Shown: positions 61,301-64,000 of the stretch, one piece after another
How the letters are laid out: every line of letters starts with the position of its first letter
How positions within the stretch are numbered: the stretch's first letter is position 1
Assembly: GCF_008831285.2 (NCBI RefSeq)
Contig: NC_045146.1
Span: 11,857,289 to 11,921,288 of the forward strand
DNA: 64,000 bases
Origin: Nymphaea colorata
Taxonomy: Eukaryota; Streptophyta; Magnoliopsida; Nymphaeales; Nymphaeaceae
Reading direction: 5' to 3'
The notes under the pieces: generated by a model
Database searches by the model: none
The model's input: only the letters and a program-made list of their open reading frames with translations
What the model was told of the DNA's origin: nothing
Position numbers and translations under genes: made by a program

Positions 61301-64000
61301 ACGGACTGGCATGCGAACGGTCAGATCGAAGGGGCAAATGTTTTCGACGGTCCAGATCTTCCGTTGCCAAGGTTTCCCTTGTTCCGTAGTGCTATGGACA
61401 TTTTGAGCCGGGGCAATTTCAGATTGCCATTCACATTGGTTTATTCTACGAAAATGCCACCGCTCTCTAGGCACTCTCCCCCCACGGCGAAGGGGCTTCC
61501 AGAAAAGGGTTCCATAATTTCTTTTATTCCTTTTCAGTGCACGGATCGAGTCCAACCAAGACTTGGTTCCGCTAGGACTACGTTTCTCACCCAAGTGGAC
61601 TCGAGACGTTTTCCATAAACGGATTTGGCTAAGTTCCAAACCTCGTTACCCCATAACTTAGTAAAGTTCCTTGTATTTTTTATTATATCACGAACACGTT
61701 TCACATTTTTTTTTTTAAATAAAGAAATAGGGGGACTTCTGCCACAAGAAATATGCCAATATCTCTCATCGAGCCCAGTAAACGTGGACCTTTGACTTTT
61801 GGTGAGAACGAAATTCTTCTTGAGGACAATTAAGTCTTTACGGAAATGGCGTTACGGTAATTATAGGGAACGCGGGAGTTGCGTTCGTCTGAGCGGAAAT
61901 CGTCTGCAAGCGAAAAGACGGTTTCACCCACGGCATTTGAGGAATAAATACCATTTTTTCTTCGCGCTACTTAAATTACAATGAAGCCCCTGAGGCGTTA
62001 AAAAATTGCCCCGATTCTTCCCCTAAACGCAGTGGGAGTGGATTGCCCCCCGGTTCTCACGGATGCCCCTTCATTTGCATGAAATGACATGCCCTTCTTA
62101 TGAGAACATGCCGTCGGGACAGGAAAAATTGAGGGCGTTTTTGAGATTTGAAGAAACGGTGACCTAGTTCCGTTGGGATTCCGGAACTTCTTTCTTGGAG
62201 ATATGGATTCCCTTTACAAAGTTTCGGATAATTATAATTTCTAAGAGATAGGAACTGAAAACAGAAATTGGATAGGATGATATATAATTAGGATGCCTCT
62301 ATTCTTTGTTTTTATAAATTTAAATTCTAATTTAACATGCCTCGATTCGTTTGTTTTTATAAATTTGAATTCTATTTTAACGTGAGTTATTTATAAATAT
62401 AAAGTGTCAACCTTTGGATTCCCAGTCTTTTTAAAAAAAAAAATTGAGTACCTCCTTTCCCGGTGAAACGAACCTAATGATAAATATCAAGTGTCCGATG
62501 ATCTTCTCCGTTTATCCGTTTTAATTCACATCTTTTTAGCACAAAGTTGAGATTTCGCGTATCGGACGCTATCAATTTTGAATCAGGTTGTCATAATTTA
62601 TTTGGCATACAAAAGTTCCAAGATTGTCACGCATGCCAACTTTTTACAAAATAAAATCAAGAAACATTGGAATTACATATGTTTTCTAAATCTACTCGCG
62701 TCATGTTTTTCTTTACTGACCAAAAATATTTACGCAGGCAACATTACGAGAAAACTACCAACTTAAAATATTTTTTTAACCAAGGAATATAATTTTTAGA
62801 AGTCAAGTGTTCAACCATTTGCCAAAATTTATGAAATTTGTCATCATTTCACAAAGTTGAACAACAAAAGATCTAACCTAAGGCAGCTCGAGCTTAGCCT
62901 TGCCTAGAGAGGAAAAACTGCTGTGGCTTCCACGGCGATGTCCTTGGCTGGAGCTTTGGCACGCTTAGAATCGATTCAAGCCTATTTCCTTCAATAAAAA
63001 AGTAAGATTCGCCTTTCACTTTCGCACCTTTCTTTTTGTCTACAAGTTGAGAATCACATATATGATTTTTTAATATATAATATATTTATTTATTTATTTA
63101 TTTATTTATTTATTGTCACGACAAAAGTATGTGAACTTTGGTGAATCACAAGTTAAAGCAAGTGCTCTTTTGCCTGTTTAAGCGGAAAAGCTCGAGCAAT
63201 GAAGAACCTTTCCCCATAGGCTGAGGAAGACCACTTCGTACAAGCCCACATGTGGCTCCGCATTCTACAGGTGAACTGCCTATCCAACATGCAGGGCCCA
63301 AAAAAATGATATTTTTCTTCGGCATCGAAAAGAATGATGTCTGCCCAAACACATATATCTCTTCATAAAGCATCCTTAATAAGCAATTCTGATTTTTGTG
63401 TTACTAAATATTGGTTCTAAAGATTGATTTCCTAAAGAACTCGCGCCCAGTCATATCAATTTGGTGCGGACCGGCTTGCCTATCTTTAGAACTTTTCATT
63501 TTCTCTTACGTGGTTGACACGATAATCATAAAGGAGACGAAAGTAAAATGAACAAATGTATTCAAGACAAAAGGCTTATAGACATGATAGTTTAGGAGGT
63601 CTGGTCCGATTCAAAACTGTGACTTGTCAAGAAATGAAATAGCCACCAACGATTCTGAAATTGTCAAAGAGAACTAAGGAAATTAAAAAAAATCAAACCA
63701 TCTTGAACGATTATTGAAAGAGATTCTTTAGTTATATATATATATTGCACTAAATAGTAGAATTTAGTACTCGAAGACCGATTAAGAAAATAATCCGTGT
63801 TAATCTTAAGAAGCAATGTTTTTATCTTTTACTAGTTCTTCTCTATACTCGTTACATCGTTATAATTTTCAACAATGGAAGAAATCACCTAATGTTCCTA
63901 TCATTGTAATTCGGAGTAGTTGTAAAAAAAAGGCCTGTGCGCCCCTTCATCCCATTTTTACTTCCAGAAAAAGTTTCCTTGTCGTCTACTCCAAGTATAA
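61301..64000. other. Intergenic, right end of window
   Basis: No supported gene. AT-rich, with a TTTA microsatellite at about 63083-63115 and a TA run at 63734-63746. Short ORFs do not look coding. Confidence 0.5.

Overview
This window is nuclear DNA from a flowering plant. Every recognisable gene is a plant family with GT-AG introns (secreted GH13 alpha-amylase, DC1-domain proteins, quinolinate phosphoribosyltransferase, plastid-type Nudix hydrolase 23, actin with a leader intron, eIF2A). Intergenic DNA is AT-rich, with long TA/GA microsatellites and small Harbinger-like elements. I cannot name the species.

Layout. (1) 1-19500: a recent tandem duplication of about 10.2 kb. Each copy holds one four-exon alpha-amylase gene on the minus strand plus 5.5 kb of 3' flank. 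The copies are almost identical up to about 8269/18486, then become clearly diverged. Copy 1 lacks one G in exon 1, which throws the signal-peptide exon out of frame; copy 2 reads through. Short flank modules repeated five times suggest an older amylase array beneath the recent duplication. (2) 20147-27378: a three-exon DC1 protein and a nine-exon QPT gene (NAD synthesis), both minus. (3) 30031-34136: a seven-exon Nudix hydrolase gene, plus strand. (4) 36081-37303: a Harbinger-type element flanked by TAA that carries a fragment of the chlorophyll-synthesis gene DVR. (5) 39133-40155: an intronless DC1 gene, followed by a MITE. (6) 41996-45755: a complete actin gene, minus. (7) 49897-54823: a 13-exon eIF2A gene, minus. 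(8) 59656-60753: an unrecognised coiled-coil protein with a basic/acidic layout faintly like HEXIM. The rest is intergenic.

The genes do not form a pathway; they are independent housekeeping and metabolic loci. The most interesting parts are the young amylase duplication with one possibly broken copy, the mosaic identity between its copies, and the gene-capturing Harbinger element. I found no tRNA, rRNA, CRISPR array or intact autonomous transposon. Gene models were spliced by eye from family homology and splice sites; reading frame was checked across every junction.
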